Of a stretch of 53,475 nucleotides of DNA, positions 52,660-53,475 are shown in pieces. Each line of letters begins with the position of its first letter. The stretch's first letter is position 1. The stretch spans positions 1 to 53,475 of the forward strand of contig NZ_CANMVL010000006.1 in NCBI RefSeq assembly GCF_947501415.1. Direction: 5' to 3'. Origin of the DNA: an uncultured Halomonas sp. (GTDB lineage Bacteria; Pseudomonadota; Gammaproteobacteria; Pseudomonadales; Halomonadaceae). Below the pieces are notes generated by a model. That model searched no databases, was not told the DNA's origin, and was given only the letters and a program-made list of their open reading frames with translations. Both the position numbers and the translations under genes were made by a program.

Positions 52660-53247
52660 GTGGAGGCGCCACTGATCTCGCTATTGCCGCTGGTGGTGCT
52701 GGGTTACCTCAGCGGCAGCTGGCTCGGCGCGCTTACCGTCTGCCGGCTGGCGGGCGTGGGCGACCCGCGCCTGGCGGGCTCCTTCAATCCGGGCTTCTCC
52801 AATGTGCTGCGCCTGCATGGGCGCTGGCTGGCGCTGGCGACCCTGCTGGTGGATGCCGTCAAGGGCATGCCGGTACTGGTGGGGGCGATTCTGCTGGGGT
52901 TGCCGCCCTGGGCCCAGGGGGTGGTGGGCCTCGCCGTGCTGCTGGGCCACAGCTATCCGGTCTGGCATCGCCTGCGCGGTGGCAAGGCGGTGGCCAGTGC
53001 CTTTGGTGTGATGCTGGTGCTGACCCCGGGAGTGGCGCTGGTGTGTGCCACGCTATGGGGGTTGCTCGCCTGGCGGGTACGAACCGCCGCGGTAGCGTCG
53101 CTGGCCAGTGCCGCCGCCGCCCCTCTGGCCAGCCTGTGGCTCGCGCCGGATTATGTGGGCGTGGTGATCGCCTTTACCCTGCTGGTGCTGGGCCGCCATA
53201 TTCTCAATATCCAGCGCCTCGGGCGCGGTGATGAGCCACCCTTGTAA
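52660..53247 (+). CDS. plsY: Glycerol-3-phosphate acyltransferase PlsY
   Basis: Inner-membrane enzyme that acylates glycerol 3-phosphate with acyl phosphate, starting phospholipid synthesis. 195 residues, about five transmembrane helices. Starts at GTG 52660 after AGGAGG. The first catalytic loop reads GSFNPGFSNVLR at about residues 40-51, where most homologues have GSGNPGATNVLR. The later motifs GHSYPVWHRLRGGKAVAS and RHILNIQRLGRGDE are near-normal. Degenerate AGC heptamers follow the stop. Confidence 0.93.
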   Translation: MEAPLISLLPLVVLGYLSGSWLGALTVCRLAGVGDPRLAGSFNPGFSNVLRLHGRWLALATLLVDAVKGMPVLVGAILLGLPPWAQGVVGLAVLLGHSYPVWHRLRGGKAVASAFGVMLVLTPGVALVCATLWGLLAWRVRTAAVASLASAAAAPLASLWLAPDYVGVVIAFTLLVLGRHILNIQRLGRGDEPPL

Positions 53248-53331
53248 GCCACAAGCTTGAAGAGCGTCGCTTCGCTCCTGGAGGCTTGAAGAGTGACCTT
53301 GCCACACGATGTGGCGAATTCAAGCTGTTGT

Positions 53332-53387
53332 CCAGCTTCCAGCTTCCAGCTTCCAGCTTCCAGCTTCCAGCTTCCAGCTTCCAGCTT
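53332..53387 (+). repeat. Perfect tandem heptamer (CCAGCTT)x8 at the tsaD stop
   Basis: 56 bp, eight exact copies. Read on the minus strand it is TAAGCTGGAAGCTGG..., starting with the TAA stop of tsaD. Looser related units (AAGCTTGAAG) lie near 53250-53292, after the plsY stop. Confidence 0.97.
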
Positions 53388-53475
53388 ACGGCTTGTTTAG
53401 AGTATCCATCGGCCAGCGCGGCACGGCCTGCATCGCGCCAGGCTCGTCGTGTTCGCCCGCCAGCAGGCGCTGGGC
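53386..53475 (-). CDS. tsaD: C-terminal end of TsaD (tRNA threonylcarbamoyladenosine synthase subunit), partial
   Basis: Only the last 29 codons lie in the window, ending RLLAGEHDEPGAMQAV-PRWPMDTLNKP and TAA at 53386-53388. This resembles the C terminus of gammaproteobacterial TsaD as I recall it (RLLAGQHD...ARWPMESL). Position beside plsY-folB, where tsaD lies in E. coli and pseudomonads, supports the call. Confidence 0.75.
   Translation of the reverse strand, partial: AQRLLAGEHDEPGAMQAVPRWPMDTLNKP

Overview
The window looks like chromosomal DNA of a GC-rich, halotolerant gammaproteobacterium. Halomonadaceae (Halomonas or a close relative) is the best guess. This rests on protein similarity from memory and gene order, not on any search: the lptD-surA-pdxA-rsmA-apaG-apaH block, rpsF-rpsR-rplI-dnaB, prkA-yeaH-spoVR, a HiPIP, amgK-murU, and two Mrp sodium/proton antiporter operons side by side. 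There is no phage, CRISPR array or complete insertion sequence. It is mostly core genome with a few unusual features.

Layout. 1-76: tRNA-Asp, one base short at the 5' end. 362-2374: fadH, with a triple A-rich leader repeat. 2608-7439: the stationary-phase operon prkA-yeaH-spoVR behind a sigma-S-like -10. 7590-9431: HiPIP (minus), a stand-alone Lrp ligand domain and a membrane-anchored nuclease. 9520-9851: three tandem tRNA-Leu(CAG) genes (minus). 10076-13383: rnr and rlmB. 13574-17069: rpsF, rpsR, a membrane protein, rplI and dnaB, with an S6:S18-type leader hairpin. 17148-17862: two small proteins without known function. 17889-21087: DCC protein and iron-sulfur photolyase (minus), divergent from hemH across a TGTACA-type inverted repeat.

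21117-26956 (minus) is a six-gene group 2 Mrp operon with an A/B fusion. 27174-33036 (plus) is a seven-gene group 1 Mrp operon. They are divergent and share a 217-bp intergenic region. 33159-34573: a tiny DUF2256 gene with a TTG start, overlapping a DASH-type cryptochrome/photolyase, behind another TTTGTACAAA box. 34740-41523: lytic transglycosylase, RimK-type protease, rsmE (minus), phaR, purD, thioesterase, prkB, HIT protein and OsmC protein (minus). 41588-43287: murU-amgK (minus), divergent from 43428-51465: lptD, a SurA lacking both parvulin domains, pdxA, rsmA, apaG, apaH, glpE and cca. 51486-51632: a palindromic MITE-like element. 51629-52524: folK and folB (minus). 52660-53247: plsY. 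53386-53475: the 3' end of tsaD (minus), with heptamer repeats next to its stop codon.

Themes. Salt and alkali homeostasis is served by two Mrp complexes. A probable light-responsive set (both photolyase-family genes, DUF2256, DCC, hemH) may share TGTACA-type operators. Outer-membrane biogenesis is served by LptD and a stripped-down SurA, with murein recycling by AmgK/MurU and the transglycosylase. The rest is translation, tRNA maturation and folate, pyridoxal, heme and purine synthesis. The observations most worth a second look are the PPIase-less SurA, the candidate light regulon, the paired Mrp operons, the heptamer arrays placed at stop codons, the MITE that supplies the folK stop codon, and the structured pdxA-rsmA spacer.
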